The notes under the pieces were generated by a model, which did no database searches, had not been told where the DNA came from, and saw nothing but the letters and a program-made list of their open reading frames with translations. The position numbers and the translations under genes were made by a program. From the NCBI GenBank assembly GCA_958510875.1, contig OY294068.1:21432297-21496296 (forward strand): a stretch of DNA of 64,000 nt. Reading direction: 5' to 3'. Of the stretch, positions 1 to 11,349 are shown piece after piece (within the stretch, counting starts at the first letter, position 1; every line of letters begins with the position of its first letter). Source of the stretch: Endomychus coccineus. Taxonomy: Eukaryota > Arthropoda > Insecta > Coleoptera > Endomychidae.

Positions 1-1271
1 GACTAGTATGAGAATGTCGAGAAGGATTCAGCGCTCTTACAGAATAGAGCCTCAAGACAGTGGGACATCGAGTTGAACGAAAACGCTGATGAACTAGACA
101 GAATGGGCTCATCAGCATCATATGTAGGCCCAGAGCCTATACTCGGACAGGCAGACTAAAACCGTGGTCCCGAGGACACATACGGGACTGGGTCAAACAA
201 CAACGAAGAGAGAGAGAGAGAGAGAGAGCTCTTTGCATGCACCACGGGAAAGCCCCAATGACTGAAGTGTGGAAGGTAAAAAAGACTAGCATCCAAATAA
301 GGTTATATTCGGCGATCAATCAAATTGAAAAATCTGCCAGTAAACTATTGATTTTGTAGAACAAATCTATTATTCCCCGGATGATCAAATAAAAAGTACA
401 ATGAGCATAAACCGTGATGTCATACAGCTATAAGGCCCAGATATCGAGCTTATCTCGAAAGAATTGTAATTGTATTGAGAGGATATTTTATAACGATATA
501 CCCAAAGGAATCATTTGAACGCTGGATGAAAAAGTGGCATGCACGAACGAATGAAAATGTCTCTTGTTATTTAAAACTTCATTTATGATTAGTCTTGCAA
601 ACAAAGACACTTGTAAGTGGTTCTTCACAACAGTAGGCCAGATCGTTGACGTGGCTTTGAATGGCACACTTCATTATAAGATGGCGTTGAAAGCTCTCTT
701 CCCAACACGTTCGTTCATAAGCTCGAATACCTCATTCAAACGAATTTAAAAGCAAAATCATGAATCGGCACCAAATTATCTCTGGCCATTTATGAATTCG
801 TAGTGTGGTTTATTCTGATAGATTTGGTTTTTACGATAGCATCCTTAATGTGAAAAACATCGTTGCCGTGTACATTGCTTGTTGTTTCTCTGACCAAGAC
901 TACGTTATTCTTATGTTTCCATTCAAATATTTGATACATTCTTCAAACCATAATTCAACCGCTTACCTCAGAACTTTTCAGAGTGGAAACATCAGAATAA
1001 ATATGATTGCGGTAGTTCTTAACGTTAACGTCATATCAATTCAATTATGTAGAGCTATAAACTAAGGATATTGTTGAGTGGTCTATCAAGTCGAGAAAAC
1101 ATCACTTATATCCTAAAGGAAATATTCAAGTGTAACGATTATTTCCTTCGAACTATTACCCTGATAACTCGGTTGAACTTTGATTCACAAACTATATAAA
1201 TTTTGAAGGTTTAATGACCATTATGACGACCGTATCTAGCATCGATCGATATCGTTTGGTGGTGGTATATT
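1..1271. other. Non-genic stretch with a (GA)n tract
   Basis: No recognisable gene. A GA microsatellite of about 20 bp lies near 208-229. The open frames around 564-1065 are short, show no splice context or family motif that I recognise, and look like chance openings in AT-rich DNA. Confidence 0.5.
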
Positions 1272-1569
1272 TCAGTGGCCCTTGAAACTTTCAACGGGCA
1301 GACAGACAGTGAGATAGAAAGAATAGTGAAGCACCTCGGTGATCCTGTCTCTAGGTGGTGGGATTGGGGTACCGTCAGGAGCATACTCTGCCTGCCTCCC
1401 AGGCGGGTGCTGGTACATAGGTATCTGTGTGCAGCGTAACAATTCTAACAGTTTACTCGGAAGCGGCAGTTGGATGTATTCAAGTTGTCGCACGACGTAC
1501 GCAATGAAGATGCTGCCCAAATTCAACCCGTCTCCAAAAGCATCAACGTCCACGACTCAAAGCGAGTAA
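1272..1569. other. Possible unassigned exon (strand ambiguous)
   Basis: This ~300 bp island looks more GC-rich than its surroundings and is open on both strands. On the minus strand it gives a ~93-residue frame with a Tyr/Pro/Gly-rich stretch (PMYQHPPGRQAEYAPDGTPI). On the plus strand a canonical acceptor (TATATTTCAG, ending 1276) and a GT donor near 1418 bracket an open frame containing SEIERIVKHLGDPVSRWWDW. I recognise neither translation. The minus frame would share the HCN gene's orientation, but nothing in it resembles an HCN pore or cyclic-nucleotide domain. It could be an exon of an unidentified gene or a fragment of a mobile element. Confidence 0.25.
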
Positions 1570-2159
1570 ATCACAGATACGGTGTTAACAATAGTGAAGA
1601 TCAAAAGTGTAGAAAGTCGATAGTGTTGGTCAGAAAATAGACGGAAAATGAATTTTAGCTTCTTTTAAATTCGGTCAAGACTTGAGAAGAGTTGAAATTT
1701 AGCTCAAGATTGAAATGTGAAACAGAAGGAAATAAATATAAAAACAGCTTAAGGTAGATCAAAATAAGTAGTTTTGGAAGTAGCAGAAATGTGAAGAGAA
1801 AAGCTTGTAGTAAGTAAAATAAACAGTTCTTGATTCCAAGAATAACTCCATGAGCTAAAACAAATTGAAAATTTAGAGTAAACACTTTTCCGTTTGTCTC
1901 TCGTTATAGAGTTATTGATAAAAATGTAAGCTATATTTTTTTTACCACCACTGCTCGGAACACGATTTTGATTTATTCATTTTGTTAAATCTAGAGCCAT
2001 ACTGTTGGATTTGACAAATTCATTTTGTATTGAAAAATGTCCATGTCATGTTAAACTATTATCGTACGGTCGTTCCAATTAGTTGTAACGTAATTCAATT
2101 AGGTGGCTATGGCATTGTTGAAAATTTATGAATCGTTCTGTCACGTTAATAAATGTTTC

Positions 2160-2312
2160 GATTTTGTGTGTTTAAAATGGAACGTTAGTACTGTAATCGG
2201 AATTATGTCGAAATGGTGAAAGTATTGTGCATGAAATGACAAAGCCACTGTTGTGGCTAAGGCATATGCAGAGAGGTTTCCAAATCGTCGACACCCTGAT
2301 GTCAAAACTATA
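2160..2312 (+). pseudogene. Mariner-superfamily transposase HTH fragment
   Basis: One frame reads DKATVVAKAYAERFPNRRHP. This is the helix-turn-helix signature at the N-terminus of a Tc1/mariner-superfamily transposase class common in insects; the element at 12.4-14.5 kb belongs to the same broad class. The catalytic part is missing, because LINE sequence follows directly at ~2317. It is a truncated relic, not a host gene. Confidence 0.5.
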
Positions 2313-2316
2313 GAGG

Positions 2317-3760
2317 GTGGAGACTTTAAGTGGAATTAATTACGTAAAATATGGCAGAAATCTATTAAAAAATATGGGAAAACTCTGGTTGTACCATTGT
2401 ATATCTCCAAAGCATTTAACCGGTACCAAAGCCTTCTTGGGAAACTTCTGTTATATGGTTTGCCCCTCAACTTTGTTGCTGAGTATCGAGGTTTCTCTCA
2501 GATAGATCATTCCATGTGGTGGCTGACGGTGTATCCTCCGATATAATGGCCATCAACTCTGGTGTTCCACATGGATCTGTCTTGGCACCAATTTTGTTTC
2601 TGCTACATATCTATACGATCTGTTGGCAGTGACCACCTTTCCCGTTCATAGCTTTCCAGATGGTGGTACACTTCGTACCCCTTTCTCATCTAGAGCTCCT
2701 ATACCATCCAATGAAGCCAGAGGAGCGAGACAGAGACAGATTAACGCAATTAATGAAGATTTGGAAATGATTTTGAAATGGAAATCTGATAATCTAGTAA
2801 AGTTCAATGCAACCAAAACTCAAGCTTGCATCTTCTCCAGGAAGGCGGGTCCCACAATACCTGATATGATTATGCCAGGTACAACTATTCATATGAAGAC
2901 TTCAATATCCATGCTAGGGATCACCACCAACAGCACCCTCTCATGGAATGAGAGGGTGAGGTCCAGTGTGATAGCAGCTTCACAAAAACCTCGTTTTTTA
3001 TTCCGTGCCAAGAGCTACTCTACATCTTAGCAGCTTCTCATAATCTACAAGGCACAGATTCGACCTATCCCGGAATACTCTTCACATGTTTGGAGTTCGG
3101 CTCCCAAACATATGCTAAAGCCTAAGGCTGTTTGATTCTATTTAGAAGAGAGCTTACGCCTGATTGATGATGTCACTCTTACGAATTCATTGACCTCTCT
3201 GGAACCTCGTATAAAGGTAGGCGATCTCTCCCTTTCCCACAGATATTACCATGGTCGGTGTTCATCAGAATCTCATCTGTTTTTTCATAGTCAAATTATA
3301 AAGGTCTGTTGGAGCCTCCCTTCTACTCTTTTTAAAATTCGAGTGCTAGCTGATTGGTTTATTTCGTTCATTTAATGTTATTAACGACGACATAATATGA
3401 TGTTGTTACGTGCCAGCGACGAGCCGATGAGAGCAAGGCTGTGATTGGAGGAGCTAGATGACGTCACCTAGCGCGAGAAACGATGGCAGGGAGGCTCCAA
3501 CAGACTTATACTTTGACTATGTGTATTTTCATCACGAGAGATTCCAGAAAAGCGGACTAGACGAGCTCAAGCTACTCCCCTCTTCATTGTCAAGCTCGAG
3601 ACCTGTCGAAGTTATTTCTACTGGACTTAATTTTTCTATCGAACGGTGATGTGGCACTCTTTGCCTAGTGAGGTTTTTCCTCATGCCTATAACCTCCAAA
3701 CCTTCAAGAAAAGTTCGATTGCCTATCTCGTCCCAACATTGAAATCTTAAATTTGTGTTT
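2317..3760 (+). mobile_element. Non-LTR retrotransposon (LINE) relic, RT to C-terminus
   Basis: Successive frames give pieces of one LINE ORF2. There is a remnant of the VPQGSVLAP reverse-transcriptase block near 2560-2600. It is followed by the family's linker (SSRAPIPSNEARGARQRQ), a SMLGITTNSTLSW block near 2910-2950 and a C-terminal RYYHGRCSSE block near 3240. Stops and frameshifts break the frame repeatedly. The same family recurs at 18.3, 20.4, 26.4, 33.3, 39.5, 41.3, 42.9 and 44.3 kb. The clade looks jockey/CR1-like, but I cannot fix it by eye. Confidence 0.7.
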
Positions 3761-4620
3761 TTTTCATCAATAACTCTATAACGAGAGACGATTGGAAACG
3801 TTTCCACTCTCAATTTTCAATTTGTTTCAGCCCCCTGAATCGAATCCCAAAAGCACGGGCGTCAATTTTGAGACATCGTGAGAAGCTTCAACGAGACACT
3901 ACAATCGTAGATAACATCGTTTAGTTGACAATTCTGGAGACATGAAGTGTTGAATTTGGTGAAATATCGTCGTGTGACAAGGGAAAGGAAACTAATCGTG
4001 CTTATATTATTAATGATTATGATTTTCAACTATATGTCTTTTTATTTGCATAGATCTGAATGGTCATTGTTAGTGTTAATTATGTAGTTAAATACAGATT
4101 TTGAAAGAGTAGAGGGAAAGGAAATGTATAGCTAGCTCTAAAGGCGCAAATTACAGAATAGTCATTTAGATATTAGTTTAAGATCAAACGTTGTTATCTT
4201 ATGAGAATCTTATTGTCGCATATGCCCTATCATCTCGTTATGATATGAATTTAGGAACATGATATTTCATTCCTTGAACAAAATTTGACATTTGGCGCAC
4301 ATAGTGTTAGTTATGCACATATATATATTGCGATTTTCTAGAATGAAAACGAACCGATGTTGGTCTAGTTGGCCCAGTTGGTTGTAAAGAGCTTCGTTTC
4401 CATGTTTAATCCATTGTCATTTACCAAAAAATGTTCATAATCGCAACTCAAACCACTCTCGTGTCAGACTAAAAGATAAAAGCGAAACCACGGTCGTATA
4501 TACAGGTCTGAAATCTCGAGGCTTTTTCCTATGTGAGAAGTGAGTGAGCTAAGCGTCATCTGCTGCGTAGTACCAAAAGGGTGGCGCATGAGTCGAGAGA
4601 TGTTCTCTGGCACGTATACG
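3761..4620. other. No gene seen; AT-rich
   Basis: No splice-flanked open frame, element end or repeat was recognised here. It is probably decayed intergenic or intronic DNA. Confidence 0.4.
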
Positions 4621-4682
4621 ACCGTGTTCTCTGTCATTGTTAACTTGTAAACACAAGGAATACCGGCGTTTTTAGAAAAAAA

Positions 4683-4862
4683 TTACGGAACCGTGCATTG
4701 TGCCGAAATGCAAAACGGGGTACAGAAGTGTCAAGCAAGAAACTTCTGTTTTTAAAGTACCGAAAGATGCGGAAATGTGAAAAAATGGGATGCTTGCGAT
4801 TCCGGAAAGAAATCGTTTTAACGAGGTCTTTTATGTGTGCGAAGTTATTTTTAAGGTGAGTA
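4683..4862 (+). pseudogene. THAP-type zinc-finger relic
   Basis: The frame from ~4689 reads PCIVPKCKTGYRS and then a VFKVP block, matching the start of a THAP domain (C-x(2-4)-C, followed by F-x-x-P). After a stop at the expected linker it continues with IPERNRFNEVFYVCEVIFK, which resembles the end of the domain before its C-x2-H pair, although the final histidine is lost. THAP domains occur in P-element-type transposases and in domesticated host DNA-binding proteins. The stop and apparent small indel indicate a pseudogene. A GGTGAGT directly after the domain could be an old splice donor. Confidence 0.5.
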
Positions 4863-5216
4863 ATACATTTTGACAAGAGTAACAGTTCTATTCCTCTCTC
4901 AAATCAGAATAGTAAATATTGTGTTACGAGAGAAATTATTTTGCTTAAAATGTGCGGTTATTATCAATCAATCTTCGTATTGTGGGCCTTGAAATTTGAA
5001 CGATATGGCGGCTAATCCTGACAACATACTCCGTTCCATGCGCCAGTTGGTGGCTGAGCGAGGAACTACGAGTTTGGCGACATGTAAGAGACTCATGTCA
5101 AACATAGAGATCCCAGACCTGTATATATGATCGTGAGTGAAACTAAATAATATGAATAGTAAAGCAATCATAATCAAATTATTGTTGTCTAACTGTTTTC
5201 TAGGACCCAAGACAAT

Positions 5217-5640
5217 ACTATACAGTGTGTCCAAGTATCATGGGGATATAGAACACGGTAACAGATGCAGTTTTGATTAAACTTGAAAAAGTTGAGTACT
5301 GAACGCCGCCATTCATATGAAAGCATAACATTTCCAACAGCAATATGTTTGATCTTCGAATTATTTAGGAAAAACCAGAGATGGAACAAAATATGAAACA
5401 TTTCTTCAAAGAAACTTTTTATAGACTTTCCTATGGTAATGGTCAGTTCCAATATCCCACTTCTCAATGATCATCAACTTTCTTAAATACGGTATCCATG
5501 ATTGTTTTTGAAAACATTTTTCAGTACTAAGGTGCATTAGAGAAAAATCAGTGAAACGAGGCAGCCTTATGCGAAAAATTAGTGAAATGGGATAGTCTAA
5601 TGCTTGCGCAGAATCAAAAGTTGGGTGAGACATTCTTTTG
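5217..5640. repeat. Dispersed repeat, copy 1 (TATACAGTGTGTCC end)
   Basis: The repeat starts with TATACAGTGTGTCC, a typical Tc1/IS630-like terminus. Internal blocks (CATTCATATGAAAG; ATCATCAACTTT followed by AAATACGG) recur in the same order at 10150-10605. No convincing inverted partner end was found, so this may be a truncated non-autonomous DNA transposon. Confidence 0.5.
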
Positions 5641-5830
5641 ATAATAATAATAATAAGTTTCCTTTATTTTGCACAGAGTAAAAAAATACAATGTAAAAAA
5701 GAGAGAGGCGAAGGTCAGCTTATGCTACTCATACTTAACCTCTAAAAAAAATAAAATGAAGAGAAAGACTTAAAAGAAAGTATAAACTACCAAAAAAAGG
5801 GGAAAAATAATCTAATAATCTAAGTTTGCA
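5640..5830 (-). repeat. SINE-like/LINE-tail repeat with (ATA)n
   Basis: A short trinucleotide run (ATAATAATAATAATAA) is followed by a block containing GGCGAAGGTCAGCTTATGCT and CTACTCATACTTAACCTC. The same order appears at 56394-56530. The simple-repeat end suggests a retroposed 3' tail on the minus strand. Confidence 0.45.
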
Positions 5831-5869
5831 CGATAAATTATCTTGAACAATAGACTTCCGCGGCATACA

Positions 5870-6015
5870 GGTAAGGAACTAGAAGATTCCTCACGCCTGT
5901 CTTGAATATGTCACCTGTAATGGTTGGCGAAACCTCAGCATCGAGTAGTGCTACTATAACGCGGAATTCATCCGGTAGCCAAAAATTCCCAAGATAACCT
6001 CTCCGCGGAAACTAT
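5870..6015 (+). repeat. Degenerate Penelope-type terminal repeat
   Basis: Contains CCTGTAATGGTTGGCGAAAC followed by CGCGGAATTCATCCG, the same terminal-repeat block found at 10.7-10.9 kb and 28.7-28.9 kb. The hammerhead-like core is decayed here: the cleavage-side GUC reads CUC. Confidence 0.5.
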
Positions 6016-6479
6016 TACTAGACTATTCAAAATAACTTATCATTCGTTAATTATTGCAAATATGTCAAATTCAACTTTTGATCCTCCTCAAGCATTTTTC
6101 TCTAGTACTGGTTCGTTCTTGTAAGACATTTACAACAAATCTTAAAAAGTGCTGAAACTGATCTGAAACGTAATCAAACCATCAGAATGTGATACATCAA
6201 TGGCTAGAGTGACAAATAGTAAATTTTGTATTAATAATTGTATTTTTTTTTAATTGATGATAATTGATCATAATAGAGCGTCGGATATGAAATCTGATAT
6301 AAACACAAGAAAGTTTATAAAAAGTTGATTCGAAGAACTTGAAAATTGAGAATGATATTGGTAATTTTATACAAAATTAAACGAATGAAAATCAAAGATA
6401 CGGTATTTCTAAAACTAAACTGGTTTCCAATTATAATAGTAGTGCCAATTATATATTCATGAATGAAGAAGATTATTGC

Positions 6480-7640
6480 AACTATTAACAAATACAAATC
6501 TCACGAAACGCTGTGAATTGTGAACGAAGCTGTTCATAATTGAAATATGTTCCGACGTGTTGGGTTTCGTCAGAACTCTGAGGAAACTTTGCACCCAGCC
6601 TACATCGTTAAAATTATTTATGTAGTTCAACAAATGTTTGGAATACTCATACGTATACAAGGCTATATCTGATGTTTCACCATCTTTGAATATACAACGT
6701 TCCACAACTTTTTCTTCTAGTGTGTTTGAAGTTATATCTTTCTTGTTTCTGAACATTTCAAAAATAAGATCGCGAATTGCACTCTGGTCAAAATCATCTA
6801 TATTTACAACGATTTTATCCCGTTGACATTTTCTTTAGTGTATCACTCCTCCTTCGTTCACCTGTGGTTTTATTGACTGTTGAGTAACTCAGCTGTAAAG
6901 CTGCAGCAACTCTGTCTCTAACGGAAGTGATAGGTAATATATGGTACTCCATTTCCACGTTCCTCTTCAAAGTTTTTTATTGTTGAGGTTCACGTTAAGA
7001 AAGAAACTAGGTCATGGCTCAAGGTCAGCCATGGTTGTCAGGAGCATATTTTCAATGATTTTGAATACAACTAACCATTTGATTCCATTAGTTCTGTACT
7101 TTATCCCTGTAGTAGTTAGTTATTTCCAAAATGTGTAGAATGGAGTTAGAAATGTAATGGTAAAGGGGTAGACGAAACACTTCGTTAGCCATATTTTTCA
7201 GGTAACATAATTATCTAGTACGTATAATGGTTGCTCATTCATTTAAACTAAGATCAATAACAGTGGATTGAAGGTGTTATCATAATGTAGGTATATTATT
7301 CCTACTTCATCATACTTGTCTATCACATTTCTTGGGGGTTTCTTGGCGGTTCATCAATCTTCCCCATCGATATTGGAGGGTGCTTCTAAATTCACAAAAA
7401 GAAGAATTTCAAACCAATTTGAGAAATTGTTTTGATAGATCTCACGTTTGCTTGTGAAGAAAATATTAGTTAGGCACTGGGAATAAAACCTGATGTACAA
7501 CTAGCATGAAGTATCTACAATATACACTGTGGCACCAAGTTTCATCGTTTTCACAGTTTTAATGTTAGCATCTTGCCAGGGATGACCGACAGTACATACC
7601 ATCTTCGAAGATCCATGTTTCGTCGAAAACAAAGAGAGGT
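6480..7640 (-). pseudogene. DDE transposase relic
   Basis: On the minus strand near 6840-6700 the frame reads KIVVNIDDFDQSAIRD. This is a conserved N-terminal motif of a DDE transposase class frequent in insect genomes, just before its second DNA-binding helix. Around 7640-7615 the same strand gives FDETWIFEDG, the first catalytic-Asp block. Between them the sequence is rearranged and full of stops. A second copy of the 7150-7640 part lies at 54690-55090. It is a dead element. Confidence 0.5.
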
Positions 7641-8166
7641 ACCTAACGCAACGAATATATGAACGACCAAGACAATTGAATAAAATGGACTGATTTGTCT
7701 GGAAAGTGTTGCCAACTGTTAAAATGAAATATTCTTGGTTTGAGCAAGAAGCACTGGTTAAGGGATATTGTTCAAACTAAATTACTAATAATGACATAAT
7801 TTCTTTCTTATCGTGAATAGACTATACTACACTTATAAGATTATTAATATTGAGCTCGCAAAGCCTAACGGAATTGCAATAAAACCCTGTAGGTAACAGT
7901 TGTACTTTATAGTATCTACCGTATATTCTCAAGGTATCACATTTGTAATGGTTGGTAATTTATGGAGAACATCTGGTAGATAATATCAACTTAGGCATGT
8001 ATAAAAGATAGATATGGATTCTACCTAGTGAAATTTAACGCAATCATATGCACATTTGGTTGTATACCATAAAACAAATGGAGACTGATATAACTCCCTC
8101 ACAGCAGTTATATAAATTCGAATATCAATACGTTTGGCTACAAACGATGAGGACATGGTTTGCCAC

Positions 8167-8812
8167 TACAGATGCAAAACAATCGATAGTGGTGCCGAGC
8201 ACTATATCGATATTCTTGCGCCCAAACTATCGGTAATATCTATAGTGCTATCGGTAGTGAACACTTTTTTCAGCTGTATTTATGTTGAACACAATAGCAG
8301 CTACAAAACTGGGATACTTAAAATAACATGAAAAATATCGTCCTTAGTATAATAGAAAACGTATTTATTATATCAGATAGCACAAAAAAGCACTTGGTAC
8401 AATGATTATGAAAGTAAATTACCAAAAATAAAATTTTAAACAATAATATTGGTGGAACTTATTATTCTTATTGATTGCTTACTCTATTTCTAATAAATTG
8501 AGACTTTCCATTTCTTACTATCTTGACTGGTCGTTTTGTGATTATATTTGTGGCATGTGCGAGTTAAATCACTGGTCACTCTCTCATTGTACCCAACTCA
8601 AATATAAGCATTACCAAAAACTAGTCTACATTTTTTTTTGGGTGAACTACAAATAGCAGTCTGTTTTCCGCTAGTCGTTTGTTTGCTTCTCTGTATGAGA
8701 TATATTCATAGTTCTTCCTAAGGAAAACATAAATATCGATAGTAGCGGAAAAAGTATCGATAGTTCGATGGCGATAGTTTTTGACAATTATATCGATAGG
8801 TTTGCATCTCTA
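8167..8812. mobile_element. hAT-like MITE with 8-bp TSD and TATCGATA octamers
   Basis: The ends are inverted: TACAGATGCAAAACAATCGA on the left matches the reverse complement of the right end (TAGAGATGCAAACCTATCGA). The flanks TTTGCCAC (8159-8166) and GTTGCCAC (8813-8820) match at seven of eight bases, as expected for a hAT target duplication. There is no transposase frame. Four exact TATCGATA octamers lie at 8205, 8734, 8755 and 8791. Confidence 0.65.
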
Positions 8813-9030
8813 GTTGCCACAGAGTTCTTTCAAGACCTAACAGGCCGAAACTCTTAGCAGCTAGGTTCACACATATGTTTGAAATTTTCGTAAGTTATAC
8901 TAGTATATGGATGAATGATGTGTACGTGTTACTAATTGTGAATAATGATTCATATATCGTTATATGAACGGTGGACGCCAGAATTTAAAAGATTCCATTG
9001 TTACCAAACTCAATCGAGTTGATCAGCAGA

Positions 9031-9090
9031 ATGGCTCATATTCCACGCTAGCGAAAACTTTGTACGGTTTGCGAGCGTGGAATATGCCAT
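9031..9090. repeat. Near-perfect hairpin
   Basis: The arms ATATTCCACGCTAGC and GCGAGCGTGGAATAT, each extended by a further ATGGC/GCCAT, pair around a loop of about 15 bp. The left arm carries a 2-bp insertion. No gene is nearby. It may be a small foldback element. Confidence 0.5.
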
Positions 9091-10089
9091 TTCAAACGAA
9101 TGAGTAGACTATACTTTCTCTAGCAAGCTTATATTAATTAAAATTCTGCCAAATCTTGTCAAGGAAGAATCTTTGTCTACCTCTATGGCAGTCACTTGAA
9201 CTGAATGAACGATATAAACTCGAAGTTGGTGAAGGTCAATATGTAACCATAGCAGCTGGAACATAGATCGCCAAATGAACGCTGTTATCAAACAAGGTGT
9301 GGACCAAGATACTCGATTATTCCAAGAAAGCAGCTAAATAATATACATTCTGACACAGTCATTTAGAATGATGTACGGTGCAATGTTATTTTAATCATAG
9401 AATAGATAGTTTCTAGAAGGATGTTAGAGAAAATTGATTACAGTTTAGTTTTTATTAGTTATGATAGCAGTAGACATTATTTCGTAGGAATTATGGGCAC
9501 GAAGTTTCAAGACAGGATTCTCATGAGATAAGCACGTGTGCTAAACAGTTCAGGAAATATTATGAGTTGGAAGTGCAACAGTAACAATGATAAAGTGCTG
9601 TAAAATAGCAAATTGAGCCTCATTCCAAGCACGAGCTCGAGCTTACTGCGGAAGCCCAAAGCTTACAATATATTTCCTGCCTTCGCTTTTTCTAATCTCT
9701 CTTTTCGATATATTTAAACGTGAACAGCTATGTATATATCTCTCATATAGAAATATCGTAATTACCTTCCACTACATACTAATTTAGTAAACGATTCATT
9801 AAAAATTAGGATGGTGTTATGGCAAATATGTTTGTACTGGATTCAATATAAATTTCAGAATGTCTCACGAGTCAACTACATACAAAATTATTCATAGTTT
9901 TGATACTTAATAGGTTTTTAACAATTCGAATTGTCAGGAATACATGGAGATCTCATAATACAGGTAAGATCCCGAAACCAGAATGAGACAGAATCAGCGT
10001 GAACACATTGGACATATACAACTCGAATCGACATTCTATTTTAAAAGATTTCTATGAGCGAAAATCACACGAAGTCGATTTGATTGTTC

Positions 10090-10125
10090 CCAATTGTTTC
10101 ACCACATGGCGGCATCATCAGGAGT
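10090..10125 (-). ncRNA. Hammerhead-like core, degenerate
   Basis: On the minus strand, CTGATGA (10115-10121) and GAAA (10097-10100) are separated by TGCCGCCATGTGGT, which can form a short stem II. The stem III/cleavage side has no clear UH site. It is probably a decayed Penelope-type ribozyme. Confidence 0.3.
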
Positions 10126-10149
10126 TGAACTAAATGCAGAATATTAAAT

Positions 10150-10610
10150 TATACAGTGTGTCCATAGAGTTATCGTAAACGGTTATAGATACATTTTTGA
10201 TTAAAAGGGGGGAAAAAGTTGGGTAACCATTCATATGAAAGTATAAAATTTACAATATCATTTTTGATTTTCAGGTAATTCTGGAAAGGTTGAATATCTT
10301 AATTTCCTATTTTAATGTTTTCTAGTGTTACCATTAGGGATGAAACAAAATAAAAAAAAAACACGTGTAATGTCAGTGTCAATATCCGACTTTCCGTTTT
10401 CGATCAAGCATCATCAACTTTTTCAAATACGGCTCTGTTTTTCAATACTATTTTTTTTAATTCTACACTCACTGATGTACTTATCACACGCGATGGTTCG
10501 ATTAGGTTCCAGATCAGTTTCAGCATAAGATTTTTGGAAAGTACGAGTATGCATTAGAGAAAAATTTGTGAAATTGAGGAGTCTAATGCTTAAGAAGAAT
10601 AAAAAGCACT
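10150..10610. repeat. Dispersed repeat, copy 2
   Basis: Begins TATACAGTGTGTCC and shares ordered blocks with 5217-5640, including CATTCATATGAAAG and ATCATCAACTTTTTCAAATA. Confidence 0.5.
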
Positions 10611-10673
10611 TTTTTAAATAATTATTGTTGAAACAAAAACAAAAATTGATTGAAAATTCTTGGCACGAATCGT

Positions 10674-10716
10674 TGCCGACGTTTCACCCACCATTATAGA
10701 TGGCATCTTCAGAGCT
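10674..10716 (-). ncRNA. Hammerhead ribozyme candidate 1
   Basis: The minus strand carries the invariant boxes CUGAAGA (position 7 is variable in hammerheads) and GAAA, then CGUC as the cleavage triplet. Stem I can pair AGCU with GGCA, including one wobble. Stem II pairs weakly within UGCCAUC and GGUGGGU. Stem III is minimal. Its ACGU is self-complementary, which suits a dimeric hammerhead. All core boxes are intact. Confidence 0.5.
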
Positions 10717-10808
10717 GATTTGAAGATTGAACTGAAACTTTTTGTGGTGGTATTTAATGAAAGTTCTTGGCTTCGGGATGGATTCCACGTCACAATAACT
10801 TGACTTGA

Positions 10809-10851
10809 TGCCGACGTTTCGCCAATCATTACAGGTGGCATCTTTAAGGCA
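10809..10851 (-). ncRNA. Hammerhead ribozyme candidate 2 (mutated core)
   Basis: Same 43-nt layout as candidate 1, 135 bp away on the same strand. The first box has decayed to UUAAAGA, while GGC-GAAA-CGUC and stem I (UGCC/GGCA) are preserved. Confidence 0.4.
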
Positions 10852-10883
10852 GGCTTGAGCCTTGAGCCCTCGAGGGAATGAAC

Positions 10884-11349
10884 CTTCCGATTCAACTTCC
10901 ATGGTGAAAAGGATATTGGGATGTAATGAGTTTAAAAGATTGAAGAAGGAAACAAGATTTTCGCGACCATGTTGCCAAATAACAAAAGTGTCGTCTTAAG
11001 ACCAGATGAGTCAATAGCATCTTCCTCAAAAGAAAGTGTGAATGCCATAACAGCTCCTGAGGACTGCTAGTAAAGAAAATCAAATTAACGGTAGTAAGAC
11101 CATTGAAATGATTTTGGAAGGTTACAGTTGGGAAATTATGGAATGAATGTCTGGAATGGAAACATTGGTGAAGAGCGATTCGACGTCGAAGCTGACGAGC
11201 AAATCACCTGGGTTAATTTCAAGCGTTTGAAGTTTTTCAACGAATTGAAAGGAATTTAGGATATAACTGACAATCGGTCTCAGGAGAACTGAGGATTTAT
11301 GAATTTTAGGAAAACCATATAATCGGAGGCTTCTTGAACAATGGGGCAT
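10884..11349 (-). pseudogene. Penelope-like element reverse transcriptase relic
   Basis: The minus strand encodes RLYGFPKIHK, then LRPIVS, then LLVSFDVESLFTNVSIPD, the characteristic Penelope-like RT blocks; the Asp of FDVESLF is an RT catalytic residue. After a frame change it continues as LLLFGNMV and then FTMEVESEGS, matching the stretch that follows the YVDD box. The YVDD box itself is lost in a small deletion. The element is truncated at its N-terminus and has no complete GIY-YIG domain here. It is dead as a protein. Confidence 0.7.

Larger units (their letters stand above)
10614..10884 (-). repeat. Penelope-type terminal repeat, two tandem hammerhead units
   Basis: Two direct copies of a block containing CCGACGTTTC lie 135 bp apart. 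On the minus strand each reads TGCC or a variant, then a CUGAAGA-like box, a stem-loop, GAAACGTC and GGCA. The block abuts the reverse-transcriptase relic at 10884-11349 directly, so it is probably the terminal repeat of that Penelope-like element. Confidence 0.6.

Noticed and set aside
208..229. GA repeat as a possible regulatory (GAGA) site.
   Set aside because: A simple microsatellite with no promoter context.
564..1065. Two adjacent plus-strand open frames as a possible gene.
   Set aside because: No start context, splice sites or recognisable motif, and separated by a stop. Likely chance.
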